The notes: a model not told the origin generated them from the sequence alone. A stretch of DNA of 16,257 bases from Dehalococcoidia bacterium UBA3254 (GCA_002362735.1 DEUU01000049.1:1-16257), one strand, 5' to 3'. Shown: positions 8,232 through 16,139, counted from the stretch's first letter. Numbers and translations are program-made.

Positions 8232-9482
8232 CTATTTCTTTAAAATATTATCTAATTCAGCTAAGGGCAGCATCTGCTGCTGTGAGGTGCTCATATCCCG
8301 CAGCTGTACGGTCCCGGCTTTCATCTCTTCCTCGCCGATGATGGCAGTAAAACGTACCCCCAGAGTATTGGCTTGTCTGAGCTGAGCCTTCAGGCTGCGA
8401 TTACCGGGCGCCAGGAGCAGGCTGAAACCTTTATTCCGGAGGTCTCCTGATAGCTTCACCGCCGCGTCTTTAGCGGTTTCCCCTAAAAAGGCAATAAATA
8501 GCTGCACCCCTGGCATTGGCGGAACCGGAATATTTTGTTTCTTTAGATTGGCGATGATGCGCTCGATGCCGGTGGCAAAGCCGATGGCTGGAGTAGGTTT
8601 ACCTCCCAACTCTTCAATGAGCTCGTCATAGCGGCCTCCGGCGCCGATGGTACTTTGCGCGCCTTCTGCTTCCGGCTGGATCTCAAATACGGTCCGAGTA
8701 TAATAGTCGAGCCCTCTTACCAGGCAATGGTCGATTTCATAAGGCAGTGCCAAAACGGTCAGATATTTCTTCAATTTCTCAAAATGACCGGCACATTCAG
8801 GACAAAGTTGCTCATAGCTCTTGGGAGCGGAAGCGGCTATGGACTGGCAGGAGGGATTTTTGCAATCAAGCAAGCGCAGAGGATTCCTTTCCAGGCGGTT
8901 ACGGCAGTCCTGACAGAGATTCTCCTTACAGGTAGAGTAATACTCTTTTACTTTGCTTAAATACGCCGGGCGGCAGTTTTTACAGCCGATGCTGTTAATT
9001 TTCAAATGTAATTGTTTGATACCGAGTAAAACGAAAAAGCGCCACGCCATGTCAATTACTTCTGCATCGAGAGCAGGATCAACTTCGCCGATCGCCTCGC
9101 AGCCGAACTGGTGAAACTCACGGTATCTGCCTGCCTGGGGCCTTTCGTAGCGGTAGAGGGAAGTGATATAAAACAGTTTTACCGGCTGGGGAAGATTCTG
9201 CATGCCATGTTCAAGGTAGGAGCGGCAGATGGGTGCCGTTCCCTCCGGACGCAGGGTTAGTTTGTTCCCTCCCCGGTCCTCAAGGATATACATTTCTTTT
9301 TGGACGATGTCTGTCTCTTCGCCTACTCCACGGATAAAAAGCCCGGTATCTTCGAATACCGGAGTTTCAATTCTGAGGTAACCATAAAGCCGGGATACAT
9401 CTTCGGCTTTTTGTTCAATATAGTGCCAGTATGGCTGGTCTTCAGGCAGGATATCGGCAGTCCCGCGCGGCGCCTGGTACAA
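8232..9482 (-). CDS. hisS: Histidyl-tRNA synthetase
   Basis: HisRS charges tRNA-His with histidine. The class II catalytic core shows YQAPRGTADILPED at the N-terminus, motif 2 YRYERPQAGRYREFHQFG, the histidine-specific GLDYYTRTVFEI, and GAGGRYDELIEELGG followed by GFATGIERI (motif 3). A cysteine-rich insertion (GCKNC, CQDC, CKNPSC, CPEC) is typical of many bacterial HisRS and may bind metal. I chose the TTG at 9482 (416 residues) because AGGAG (9490-9494 on the reverse strand) is 7 bases away and the protein then begins at the conserved LYQAPRG. The longer reading from an ATG at 9542 would start inside the apparent promoter. It is the first gene of a probable operon with PIG-L and nitroreductase, and is divergent from relA. 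Confidence 0.96.
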   Translation of the reverse strand: MYQAPRGTADILPEDQPYWHYIEQKAEDVSRLYGYLRIETPVFEDTGLFIRGVGEETDIVQKEMYILEDRGGNKLTLRPEGTAPICRSYLEHGMQNLPQPVKLFYITSLYRYERPQAGRYREFHQFGCEAIGEVDPALDAEVIDMAWRFFVLLGIKQLHLKINSIGCKNCRPAYLSKVKEYYSTCKENLCQDCRNRLERNPLRLLDCKNPSCQSIAASAPKSYEQLCPECAGHFEKLKKYLTVLALPYEIDHCLVRGLDYYTRTVFEIQPEAEGAQSTIGAGGRYDELIEELGGKPTPAIGFATGIERIIANLKKQNIPVPPMPGVQLFIAFLGETAKDAAVKLSGDLRNKGFSLLLAPGNRSLKAQLRQANTLGVRFTAIIGEEEMKAGTVQLRDMSTSQQQMLPLAELDNILKK

Positions 9483-9513
9483 TTTTCTACTCCTGATTGA
9501 TATATTCAAGTTC

Positions 9514-9542
9514 AGAATAACGTGTGTAAAGTTAAAAGTCAA
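9514..9542 (-). promoter_or_regulatory. hisS operon promoter
   Basis: On the reverse strand TTGACT (9537-9542) is followed by a 17-base spacer and TATTCT (9514-9519). Transcription would begin near 9507 and leave a leader of about 25 bases before the TTG start. Such a short leader leaves no room for a T-box. Confidence 0.55.
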
Positions 9543-9636
9543 AGGTCAAAAGGGAACCGGCTTTACATTTCAATTCCTCTCACCGAAGCACTCAAGGTAA
9601 CGGCGTAATCTAAATATTTCTTTTATCTTTGAATAT

Positions 9637-9666
9637 TTTACGTTATATTATGTATTGCATTATACT
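9637..9666 (+). promoter_or_regulatory. Possible relA promoter
   Basis: TTTACG (9637-9642) and TATACT (9661-9666) are separated by 18 bases, predicting a start near 9673 and a short leader. Weak consensus in an AT-rich stretch. Confidence 0.35.
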
Positions 9667-9690
9667 AGTAATTACAATGGTGCGACTATA

Positions 9691-11883
9691 ATGAGCGTTG
9701 ATCGGCTGATCGAGAAATCGAAACAATATCTGCCACCGGACAAGGTGGCCCTGATTCGTGATGCCTATGAATTTTCGGCTAAAGCCCACGAAGGCCAGCT
9801 TCGCCTCTCCGGTGAAGCTTATATCGAACACCCGGTCCAGATCGCCTTGACTTTGGCTGAATTGCAATTGGATGCCAGCTCTCTGGCGGCAGCTTTGCTG
9901 CATGACGTTCCGGAAGATTGCAGTATTCCCATTATTGATATCGAGACACGTTTTGGTTCAGAAGTCGCCAAGCTTGTAGATGGGGTGACCCGTTTGGGTA
10001 AAATTGCCTGGGCTGGAGAGGATATCGCCCGGAGGGAATCTCAGGCTAAAAATCTGCGGAAGATGCTGGTAGCCATGGCGGAAGATATCCGGGTGGTTTT
10101 TATCAAACTGGCAGACCGGCTTCATAATATGCAGACCCTCCATGTGATGGCTCCTCAGAAACAATACCGTATCGCCCAGGAAACCATGGAGATTTATGCC
10201 CCTCTGGCCCACCGTCTGGGTATCTGGGAGCTGAAATGGCAACTCGAAGACCTCTCTTTTCGCTATCTTGAGCCGGAGAAATATAAACAGATTGCCAAAC
10301 TGATCGCCGCCCGTCGCGTCCAGCGAGAAAATTTTATTACTCAGGTCATCCAGACTTTGAAGGAAGAGTTCGAGAAAGCCGGTTTGAAGGCGGATATTTC
10401 AGGCCGGCCTAAACATATTTTCAGCATCTATCAGAAGATGGGGAAATATGAGGCGGTGGGGAAGCACTTCGACGATATTCACGACCTTTTAGCACTGCGA
10501 GTGATGGTCGCTTCGGTAGGGGACTGTTACAACGCCCTGGGAATTATTCATACACTTTGGCATCCCATGCCGGATGAGTTTGATGATTATATCGCTAATC
10601 CCAAACCTAACGGTTATCAGTCATTGCATACCACTGTAATGTGTATGGGTACCACTCCCCTGGAGCTGCAAATCCGCACCTACGAAATGCATCATGTCGC
10701 CGAATACGGCGTTGCCGCCCACTGGCGTTATAAAGAAGGTGAGAAGGGCGATATTCGCTTCGAAGAAAGAATTTCCTGGCTCCGGCAGCTGATTGACTGG
10801 CACCGTGAATTTAGTGGCGCGGAAGAGTTTCTGGAGTCTGTCAAGACCGATATCTTTAATGATCAGGTCTTTGTCTATACTCCCAAAGGAGAGATCAAGG
10901 ATTTGCCCCGTGGCTCTACTCCCCTCGATTTTGCCTATCGCGTTCATACCGAGCTGGGACATCACTGTGTTGGCGCTAAGATTAACGGTAAGCTGGTGCC
11001 CCTCAACTATCGTTTGAATAATGGGGATGTCGTCGAAATTATGACCGTGAAGGGCGGGAAAGGCCCAAGCCAGGACTGGCTAAGGCCGAACCTCGGTTAT
11101 GTCAATACCTCGGGCGCTCGGGAAAAAATTCGCCAGTGGTTTAAAAAGCAGAAGCGCCAGGAAAATATTGATCGCGGACGTGAATTGCTGGACAAGGAAT
11201 TGAAACGTCTCGGCATCAAATTTGCTGAAAAAGACGAACTGGCGAAGCTGTTTAGATTTGAAAACACCGAAGATTTTTTGGCTTCTATTGGTTACGGAGG
11301 GGTTAGCGCTCACACGGTGGTAATGAAGCTTGTATCTCAGACTGAGCCGACAAAGGTGGTTACACCAACTTCCGTAGCTAAGGCTCCTACTTCGGTTATA
11401 AAGGTACTGGGCGTCGGAGATATGTTGACCCGTTTGGGAGAATGCTGTCATCCGGTCCCGGGCAATCTTATTATCGGATATGTCACTCGCAGCCGGGGTG
11501 TCACGGTTCACAGACAGGACTGTCCGAATATCATTCATGAAAGGGAGAAAGAGAGGTTGATTGAAGTGGAATGGGGTCAAGCGGAAGCTGTCTTTCCTGC
11601 CAAAATTCAGGTAGAAGCCTGGGACAGAGTGGGTCTGGTGCGGGATATTACGGCTGTAGTCGCAGAAGAGAAAGTCAATATCACCTCGGTTAGCTTTGCT
11701 AACCGGGATGACCATACCACGTTGACATTACTGCATCTTGAAACAAGCGGACTTTCCCAATTATCGAAGATCATGGAAAAAATAGAAGGAATCCGGGGGG
11801 TCATCAGTGTGAACAGGGTTGGTGATGAGACTATGCTGAAATCAATCCTGCCGGCAGCCCGAGGACCTGAATTTGATAAATAA
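9691..11883 (+). CDS. relA: Bifunctional (p)ppGpp synthetase/hydrolase of the RelA/SpoT family
   Basis: Long RSH proteins make and degrade the stringent-response alarmone (p)ppGpp. From the ATG at 9691 the product is 730 residues, full length for the family. The hydrolase domain keeps its metal and catalytic set: His47, His71-Asp72, Glu75-Asp76, and Asp142/Asn146 in ADRLHNMQTL. The synthetase domain has RPKHIFSIYQKM, DIHDLLALRV and NPKPNGYQSLHTTV. A TGS domain follows (VFVYTPKGEIKDLPRGSTP), then the CCHPVPG/HRQDCPN zinc-finger-like region and a C-terminal ACT domain (AWDRVGLVRDIT). Both activities are therefore predicted, so this may be the only long RSH in the genome. An in-frame TTG at 9655 would add 12 unconserved residues; neither start has a strong ribosome binding site. 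It is divergent from hisS. Confidence 0.95.
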   Translation: MSVDRLIEKSKQYLPPDKVALIRDAYEFSAKAHEGQLRLSGEAYIEHPVQIALTLAELQLDASSLAAALLHDVPEDCSIPIIDIETRFGSEVAKLVDGVTRLGKIAWAGEDIARRESQAKNLRKMLVAMAEDIRVVFIKLADRLHNMQTLHVMAPQKQYRIAQETMEIYAPLAHRLGIWELKWQLEDLSFRYLEPEKYKQIAKLIAARRVQRENFITQVIQTLKEEFEKAGLKADISGRPKHIFSIYQKMGKYEAVGKHFDDIHDLLALRVMVASVGDCYNALGIIHTLWHPMPDEFDDYIANPKPNGYQSLHTTVMCMGTTPLELQIRTYEMHHVAEYGVAAHWRYKEGEKGDIRFEERISWLRQLIDWHREFSGAEEFLESVKTDIFNDQVFVYTPKGEIKDLPRGSTPLDFAYRVHTELGHHCVGAKINGKLVPLNYRLNNGDVVEIMTVKGGKGPSQDWLRPNLGYVNTSGAREKIRQWFKKQKRQENIDRGRELLDKELKRLGIKFAEKDELAKLFRFENTEDFLASIGYGGVSAHTVVMKLVSQTEPTKVVTPTSVAKAPTSVIKVLGVGDMLTRLGECCHPVPGNLIIGYVTRSRGVTVHRQDCPNIIHEREKERLIEVEWGQAEAVFPAKIQVEAWDRVGLVRDITAVVAEEKVNITSVSFANRDDHTTLTLLHLETSGLSQLSKIMEKIEGIRGVISVNRVGDETMLKSILPAARGPEFDK

Positions 11884-11930
11884 TCAAAAAAAGGATAAGA
11901 TTTCATTGAGAAAATCAGGAGGTAAACTAC

Positions 11931-12242
11931 TTGCCAACTACTAGAACCGCAGAAAAAGAAATGCGCGTCGCCGACCGGCGGAAAGAGCGCAATAAGTCCG
12001 TTCGGAGTCAGACCAAGACTGACGTAAGCAAAGCGGAATCAGTCATCTCATCCGGTGATCTGGAGGCCGCTAAGGTAGAAGTAAAAGCCGCAGTCAGCTC
12101 TCTGGATAAAGAAGCCGGGAAAGGGAAAGTTCATCGCAATAATGCTGCCCGCCGCAAGTCCAGATTGATGAAAAAATTAAATAAAGCTGCTGCAGCTTCG
12201 AAGTCCGGAAAGAAATCTGAACAGAAAACAGAGAAAAAGTAA
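11931..12242 (+). CDS. rpsT: 30S ribosomal protein S20
   Basis: S20 binds 16S rRNA in the small subunit. The 103-residue basic protein matches the family: RTAEKEMRVADRRKERNKSVRS at the N-terminus, the helical GDLEAAKVEVKAAVSSLDKEA, and the conserved GKVHRNNAARRKSRLMKKLN. A lysine/alanine/serine-rich tail of about 15 residues extends past the usual end. The start is TTG, fixed by a near-perfect AGGAGGT (11917-11923) 7 bases upstream. E. coli rpsT also begins with UUG, where the weak start takes part in autoregulation by S20; whether that applies here is inference. It lies 47 bases after relA, so they may share a transcript. Confidence 0.95.
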   Translation: MPTTRTAEKEMRVADRRKERNKSVRSQTKTDVSKAESVISSGDLEAAKVEVKAAVSSLDKEAGKGKVHRNNAARRKSRLMKKLNKAAAASKSGKKSEQKTEKK

Positions 12243-12271
12243 CCGGATTTTACCCAATTCCCATTTACCCC

Positions 12272-12299
12272 TTGACAAAGACCTGTAAGATAATATATT
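12272..12299 (+). promoter_or_regulatory. lexA promoter
   Basis: A perfect -35 TTGACA (12272-12277) is followed after 16 bases by TATATT (12294-12299); TATTCT at 12296-12301 with 18-base spacing is an alternative -10. The predicted start near 12306 lies immediately before the LexA operator. Confidence 0.7.
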
Positions 12300-12309
12300 C
12301 TCTATCCAT

Positions 12310-12323
12310 AGAACATCAGTTCT
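12310..12323. promoter_or_regulatory. LexA operator (SOS box, GAAC-N4-GTTC type)
   Basis: AGAACATCAGTTCT is a palindrome with 5-base arms and a 4-base centre, matching the Gram-positive LexA site (core GAAC-N4-GTTC). It overlaps the predicted lexA transcription start, as expected for autorepression. The same site type is known for LexA of Dehalococcoides. Confidence 0.85.
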
Positions 12324-12348
12324 TATAAAATGCAGGGGGGAGAGTAGA

Positions 12349-12996
12349 GTGCGGAACAGGACGTTATCATCCAGGCAGCAGAAGATTCTTAATTTTATCC
12401 GGCGTTTTATTGCGGATAAAGCTTATCCCCCTACCATTCGCGATATCGTTAAAGGGTGTGGCATCAGTTCCACCTCCGTAGCGGATTATAATCTGGCCAT
12501 TCTGGAAAGAGAAGGTCTAATTCGCCGTCATCGTGAGGTTTCCCGGGGCATCGAGCTTCTGGATGGGTCTTCTAACCGGAAACCGCGGGTGCTGGTACCG
12601 GTGATCGGACAGATCGCCGCCGGTGAACCCATTCCGGTCCCGTCCGTAGACAGCTGGAACGCGGTCGCTTCTGCTGATACACTGGAAGTCTCGGAGGATC
12701 TGGTCCGGAGCCGGAAAGAAGTCTATGCTCTTAAAGTTAAAGGGCTCTCCATGATAGATGCCTTAATTAATGATGGCGATATCGTTTTAATGCAGCATAC
12801 AAATACCGTTGAAAATGGGGAAATGGCGGCTGTATGGCTTAAAAATGAAAAGACAGCCACCCTGAAAAAAGTCTACTTCGATCCCGGCCGCGTTCGCCTC
12901 CAACCGGCTAACAGCCAGATGAAAGCCTTTTATGCTGCGCCGGACAATGTTGAGATTCAGGGACGGGTGGTTGCCGTCATCCGTCAATTAACATAA
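12349..12996 (+). CDS. lexA: LexA repressor
   Basis: LexA represses the SOS regulon and cleaves itself when RecA is activated. The 215-residue protein has an N-terminal winged HTH (SSRQQKILNFI, PPTIRDIVKGCGISSTSV, LEREGLIRR). A linker holds the cleavage site Ala91-Gly92 in IAAGEP. The S24 protease domain has Ser134 in KGLSMIDALI and Lys173 in TATLKK as the catalytic pair. The residue before the catalytic Ser, commonly Asp or Glu (GDSM or GESM), is Leu133. The start is GTG with a purine-rich AGGGGGGAGAG upstream (12333 onward). The operator before it implies autoregulation. No other SOS box was found in the window. Confidence 0.95.
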   Translation: MRNRTLSSRQQKILNFIRRFIADKAYPPTIRDIVKGCGISSTSVADYNLAILEREGLIRRHREVSRGIELLDGSSNRKPRVLVPVIGQIAAGEPIPVPSVDSWNAVASADTLEVSEDLVRSRKEVYALKVKGLSMIDALINDGDIVLMQHTNTVENGEMAAVWLKNEKTATLKKVYFDPGRVRLQPANSQMKAFYAAPDNVEIQGRVVAVIRQLT

Positions 12997-13077
12997 CCGC
13001 AGGATTTGATTTTTCTCCGCAAACAGCTTAAATTATTACTGTCGTATAAACTGAAACCGTTTCTTGCCAGGTAAGAT

Positions 13078-13650
13078 ATGTTTTTAAATCAGTTTCAAAG
13101 TGTAGGTGATTCACTGTTCAATCGCGGGCTGGTTTCTTCACAGACCGGGAACTTGAGCATCCGCATGGGTGATCGTCTTATTATCACCCGCAGGGGATGC
13201 AATCTGGGATCGATACAGGAGAAAGACCTGGTTGAAACAGGTATCAGCCGGAATGACCGTTCGACGCCCATGGCATCCGTGGAATTGGCGGTTCATCGGG
13301 CGATTTATTTAAATACCTCGGCAAAAGCCATTGTTCACGCTCATCCTACCCACGCCACTGCTCTTTCGATGTCGGAAAAGACAATAATCTCAGAACATAT
13401 AGAGGACTTTTGCACTCTGGGGCAAGTGCCGGTTATTGGATGGGGGATGGAAGTAAAACCCGGCGGGCTCGGAGATATCATTGCCAATTCGTTGAAAGAC
13501 CACCGGATCATTTTGGTACGCGGACATGGTACCTTTGCCGTAGGCCAGTTGCTGGATGAGGCTTATAATTGCACAACCGGGTTGGAAGAAGCCTGTGAAA
13601 TTTTGTGCCTCATGAAATCCATGCAGATTAAAACATCCCTCGAGAATTAG
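13078..13650 (+). CDS. Class II aldolase/adducin family protein
   Basis: The 190-residue protein fits the class II aldolase fold of L-fuculose-phosphate aldolase, L-ribulose-5-phosphate epimerase and related zinc enzymes. Visible residues are GNLSIR (24-29), TRRG (37-40), the putative catalytic Glu69 in SVELAVHRAIY, zinc ligands His87 and His89 in VHAHPTHA, and the third ligand His150 in RGHGTFAVG. The C-terminal EAYNCTTGLEEACEI is family-like. The precise sugar-phosphate substrate is unknown; no sugar pathway genes lie nearby. The ATG at 13078 has an AGG about 9 bases upstream. It is 81 bases downstream of lexA and may be read from the same transcript, though a function in DNA damage is not implied. 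Confidence 0.88.
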   Translation: MFLNQFQSVGDSLFNRGLVSSQTGNLSIRMGDRLIITRRGCNLGSIQEKDLVETGISRNDRSTPMASVELAVHRAIYLNTSAKAIVHAHPTHATALSMSEKTIISEHIEDFCTLGQVPVIGWGMEVKPGGLGDIIANSLKDHRIILVRGHGTFAVGQLLDEAYNCTTGLEEACEILCLMKSMQIKTSLEN

Positions 13651-13658
13651 CCTCTCCC

Positions 13659-13687
13659 TTGTTTTCTGCTTTTTATATCGCTATAAT
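13659..13687 (+). promoter_or_regulatory. ilvE promoter
   Basis: A perfect TATAAT (13682-13687) is preceded after 17 bases by TTGTTT (13659-13664). Transcription would start near 13694, giving a leader of about 30 bases. Confidence 0.5.
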
Positions 13688-13724
13688 GGCCTTAACTTAA
13701 AGGATTGAGAAAGGATGTAATAAC

Positions 13725-14636
13725 ATGCCCCAATATGCTTTCTTCCGGAAACACTTTGTCCCTCTGTCTGAAGCGAAAATCGGCCTCATGACCAATTTCA
13801 TCCACTACGGCACCGGAGCCTTTGAAGGTATTCGAGGCAACTGGAATGAAGACAAGAAGCAAATCTACCTGTTCCGTTTAAAAGAGCACTTCGAGCGTTT
13901 GCTCAATGGCTGTAAGGTCCTTAAAATCGAGTTGCCGTATTCTGTGGACGATCTTTGTCGGCAGACTGTTGAGATGGTTGCCCGCAGCGGTTTCAAGGAG
14001 AATGTCTACATCCGGCCCGTGGCTTATAAGAGTACCGAAGCTATGGGCGTCCGCCTGCATAATTTGGAAGCGGATTATTTTTCCTTCGTGATGCCGTGGG
14101 GCCGTTACCTGGATACAGATAAATGCCGCGTCGGTGTCTCTTCATGGCGTCGTCCAGGGAGCAATTTCGCCTCCCCGCAGTCCAAGATCACGGGTGCTTA
14201 TATTAATAGCGCCTTTGCCAAGACGGAAGCCCATGACAATGGTTTTGACGAGGCGATCGTTCTTAACGAATACGGCCGCGTGGCGGAAGGCAGCGGCGAG
14301 AACATATTCCTGGTCATTGACGGCAAACTGGTTACTCCGGGAATTTATGAGAACATTTTAACCGGGATTACACGTAATTCGGTTATCGAGATAGCAAAGA
14401 AGGAATTGGGTATTGAAACGATCGAGAGGCCGATCGAGCGCACGGAGCTTTATGTCGCTAAAGAATCGTTCTTTACAGGTACTGCCGCACATATTGCTCC
14501 TATTGCAGAAGTGGACCATCGGCTGGTGGGTGATGGCGAAATCGGCCCAATTACCAGGGAGCTCCAGGCTCTGTATTTCGATATCATCGTTGGCAAGAAT
14601 TCAAAGTATATGAATTGGTGCACACCGGTTTATTAG
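13725..14636 (+). CDS. ilvE: Branched-chain amino acid aminotransferase
   Basis: IlvE transfers the amino group between glutamate and the keto acids of valine, leucine and isoleucine, using PLP. The 303-residue protein is a class IV aminotransferase: HYGTGAFEGIRG (28-38), RLKEHFERL (51-59), the Schiff-base lysine Lys154 in SKITGAYINS, the cofactor loop VAEGSGENIFLV (186-197), LTGITRNSV (212-220) and FFTGTAAHIAPI (249-260). The ATG is preceded by AAAGGATG. It appears to have its own promoter and ends in a hairpin terminator, so it is probably monocistronic. Related class IV enzymes act on D-amino acids or aminodeoxychorismate, but length and motifs favour IlvE. Confidence 0.94.
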   Translation: MPQYAFFRKHFVPLSEAKIGLMTNFIHYGTGAFEGIRGNWNEDKKQIYLFRLKEHFERLLNGCKVLKIELPYSVDDLCRQTVEMVARSGFKENVYIRPVAYKSTEAMGVRLHNLEADYFSFVMPWGRYLDTDKCRVGVSSWRRPGSNFASPQSKITGAYINSAFAKTEAHDNGFDEAIVLNEYGRVAEGSGENIFLVIDGKLVTPGIYENILTGITRNSVIEIAKKELGIETIERPIERTELYVAKESFFTGTAAHIAPIAEVDHRLVGDGEIGPITRELQALYFDIIVGKNSKYMNWCTPVY

Positions 14637-14667
14637 TCCGAATCTCCAGCGTAGTAGATCACAAGAG

Positions 14668-14690
14668 GGCGGTCCCGAGGGACCGCCTTT
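14668..14690 (+). terminator. Terminator between ilvE and the convergent small gene
   Basis: GGCGGTCC and GGACCGCC form an 8-base-pair GC-rich stem (14668-14687) with the tetraloop CGAG. On the forward strand it is followed by TTTAATTATTT. The reverse side lacks a T run, so it is mainly the ilvE terminator, though the hairpin also lies just after the reverse gene's stop. Confidence 0.8.
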
Positions 14691-14692
14691 AA

Positions 14693-14908
14693 TTATTTGC
14701 TCATATTCAATTGATTTGTCACATCGGAAGCAGACTGATACTGCTTGTCCGGCAGCTTTTGGAGCATTGAGATAATGTTTTTATCGGCTCCCTTTTCCTG
14801 GGCTTTGTTGATAATGGTCTGTTTACTGGCTGGAAAAACCACGTCTTTTAAAAACTGCTGGACTTGAGGCATGCTGGCGACCGAAGATGCAATGTTTCCA
14901 AAATTCAT
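14693..14908 (-). CDS. Small DUF2795 domain protein
   Basis: The 71-residue product matches DUF2795: QFLKDVVFPASKQTIINKA (residues 18-36), then the spaced pattern GADKNIISMLQKLPDKQY and a terminal SASDVTNQL. The function of the family is unknown; members are small soluble helical proteins and no membrane segment or catalytic motif is seen. The ATG at 14908 has a clear ribosome binding site (GGGAGG, complement of 14914-14919) five bases upstream. It stands alone on this strand, convergent with ilvE and divergent from the metallopeptidase gene. Confidence 0.85.
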   Translation of the reverse strand: MNFGNIASSVASMPQVQQFLKDVVFPASKQTIINKAQEKGADKNIISMLQKLPDKQYQSASDVTNQLNMSK

Positions 14909-14929
14909 TTTTTCCTCCCGACTTCATAT

Positions 14930-14946
14930 TTGAGCTCATGGCTCAA
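14930..14946. repeat. Inverted repeat in the leader of the DUF2795 gene
   Basis: TTGAGC and GCTCAA are perfect 6-base arms around TCATG. It lies between the predicted promoter and the ribosome binding site of the DUF2795 gene, so it could be an operator or an mRNA hairpin. Confidence 0.4.
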
Positions 14947-14974
14947 TTTATTATTTTAAGGGGAGTGGTTCAGA

Positions 14975-14980
14975 ATTATA
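14975..14980 (-). promoter_or_regulatory. Possible -10 box for the DUF2795 gene
   Basis: The reverse strand reads TATAAT here, about 65 bases upstream of the DUF2795 ATG. No good -35 is visible at the right spacing. Confidence 0.35.
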
Positions 14981-15034
14981 TCCGTCGATACTACTAACGC
15001 CAGAGATAAATCCCTGTAATTGATTCTAGTCCTT

Positions 15035-15063
15035 TTGTAGTTTGTCTTCTTTTTGCATATAGT
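15035..15063 (+). promoter_or_regulatory. Possible promoter of the metallopeptidase gene
   Basis: TTGTAG (15035-15040) and TATAGT (15058-15063) are spaced by 17 bases, with a predicted start near 15070 and a leader of about 45 bases. The -35 match is partial. Confidence 0.4.
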
Positions 15064-15113
15064 GAAAATGAGAACATTTCTTTCAACAGGTTTTAATTCA
15101 CAGGTTCATAATT

Positions 15114-16139
15114 ATGAGAATAACAAATTCTATCAATACGCCAAAGCGCGGCACTCCGGATGAAGAGCTGAGCCGTCTGCTATCAACGAAAATCTGCGAG
15201 CTTGATCTCCGGATCGAAGGTACTTCTCTGGAAACGTTAATCCGCCAACTCTACAGTGAGTTGGAAACAGCGGGTATTATTTTCAAACCCGGTACTTACC
15301 TGTCCGATGAGTGGGGCTGTCCTCAGAAAGTGCCGGTTATCGGAATCCCTTTTTATCTGGTAGACCCATCGTTAACCCTGTTGGAAGAGCAGATGACCGG
15401 GGTAGAAGCGGAAACCGGAAAAGAAATAATGATGTATCTTCGTCACGAAGCAGGCCATGCTTTTAATTACGCCTATCAGTTATATACTCAAATTAGCTGG
15501 CAGCGGCTCTTCGGGAAGTTTTCCGAACCATATGAGGAGTATTACCGTACCTCACCTTTCAGCGTCGCTTTTGTGCGCCATTTACCTGGCTGGTATGCCC
15601 AAAAACATCCGGATGACGATTTCGCGGAAACGTTTGCAATCTGGTTGAACCCCGGGTCGGCATGGAGGGAGATATATGCCGGTACCCCGGCTTTATCCAA
15701 GTTATTGTACGTTGAAAAGGTTGCGCGGCGCTATGGTGCCAGGACTCCCAGCGTGACGAGGGGTAGACTTGATCGGCCAGTCCAGAACCTTGACCTGACA
15801 TTGGGTGATTATTACAGGTCATTCTGGAATAACCATTATGGTGCAGTCACTTTACCGGAAATCATTAATGAAGATTTACGTCGTTTGTTCCCTGACCCGA
15901 TCGGCCAGCCAGTGGTGGATGGTCTCCTCACCGCCAGAGGGGTTCTTCTTAGAGAGGTCAACAACTGGACCGGTCTAGACCGCCATATCTTGAAATCGCT
16001 GTTGAATACTCTGCTCGAGAAGATCCGGTTTCTGGACCTTAAAGTAAGCCCGGACAATAGCCCCTGGCAAGTTTCAAAAATGTCGGTGTTTCTCAGTGTG
16101 CTGGCTATGAATTATCAGCTTACCGGTAACTTTATTTAA
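15114..16139 (+). CDS. Putative HEAGH zinc metallopeptidase
   Basis: I do not recognise a named gene. The 341-residue protein has a zincin motif HEAGH at residues 111-115 (His111 and His115 as ligands, Glu112 catalytic). About 55 residues later, DDDFAETFAIWLNP offers Glu172 as the third ligand, a gluzincin-like arrangement. No signal peptide or membrane helix was evident, so a cytoplasmic place is likely. The C-terminal third is helical and shows no motif I know. The ATG at 15114 has only a poor ribosome binding site. The next gene begins 31 bases later and may encode an ATP-grasp ligase. A peptidase beside such a ligase would suggest making and trimming a small peptide or peptide-like bond; this is inference. 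Confidence 0.75.
   Translation: MRITNSINTPKRGTPDEELSRLLSTKICELDLRIEGTSLETLIRQLYSELETAGIIFKPGTYLSDEWGCPQKVPVIGIPFYLVDPSLTLLEEQMTGVEAETGKEIMMYLRHEAGHAFNYAYQLYTQISWQRLFGKFSEPYEEYYRTSPFSVAFVRHLPGWYAQKHPDDDFAETFAIWLNPGSAWREIYAGTPALSKLLYVEKVARRYGARTPSVTRGRLDRPVQNLDLTLGDYYRSFWNNHYGAVTLPEIINEDLRRLFPDPIGQPVVDGLLTARGVLLREVNNWTGLDRHILKSLLNTLLEKIRFLDLKVSPDNSPWQVSKMSVFLSVLAMNYQLTGNFI

Noticed and set aside
7786..8385. Long forward open frame of 199 codons opposite the PIG-L and hisS genes
   Set aside because: It lies antisense to two well-conserved genes, crosses their boundary, and its protein resembles nothing known; a shadow of their codon usage.
9483..9542. Longer hisS reading from an ATG at 9542
   Set aside because: The extra 20 residues precede the conserved YQAPRG start and the DNA carries a promoter-like sequence; the TTG at 9482 has an AGGAG 7 bases away.
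9483..9690. T-box riboswitch upstream of hisS
   Set aside because: No T-box sequence (TGGNACC-like) or antiterminator pair was seen, and the predicted leader is only about 25 bases.
11080..11715. Reverse open frame of 211 codons inside relA
   Set aside because: Fully antisense to the conserved TGS-ACT part of relA, with no ribosome binding site or recognisable motif.
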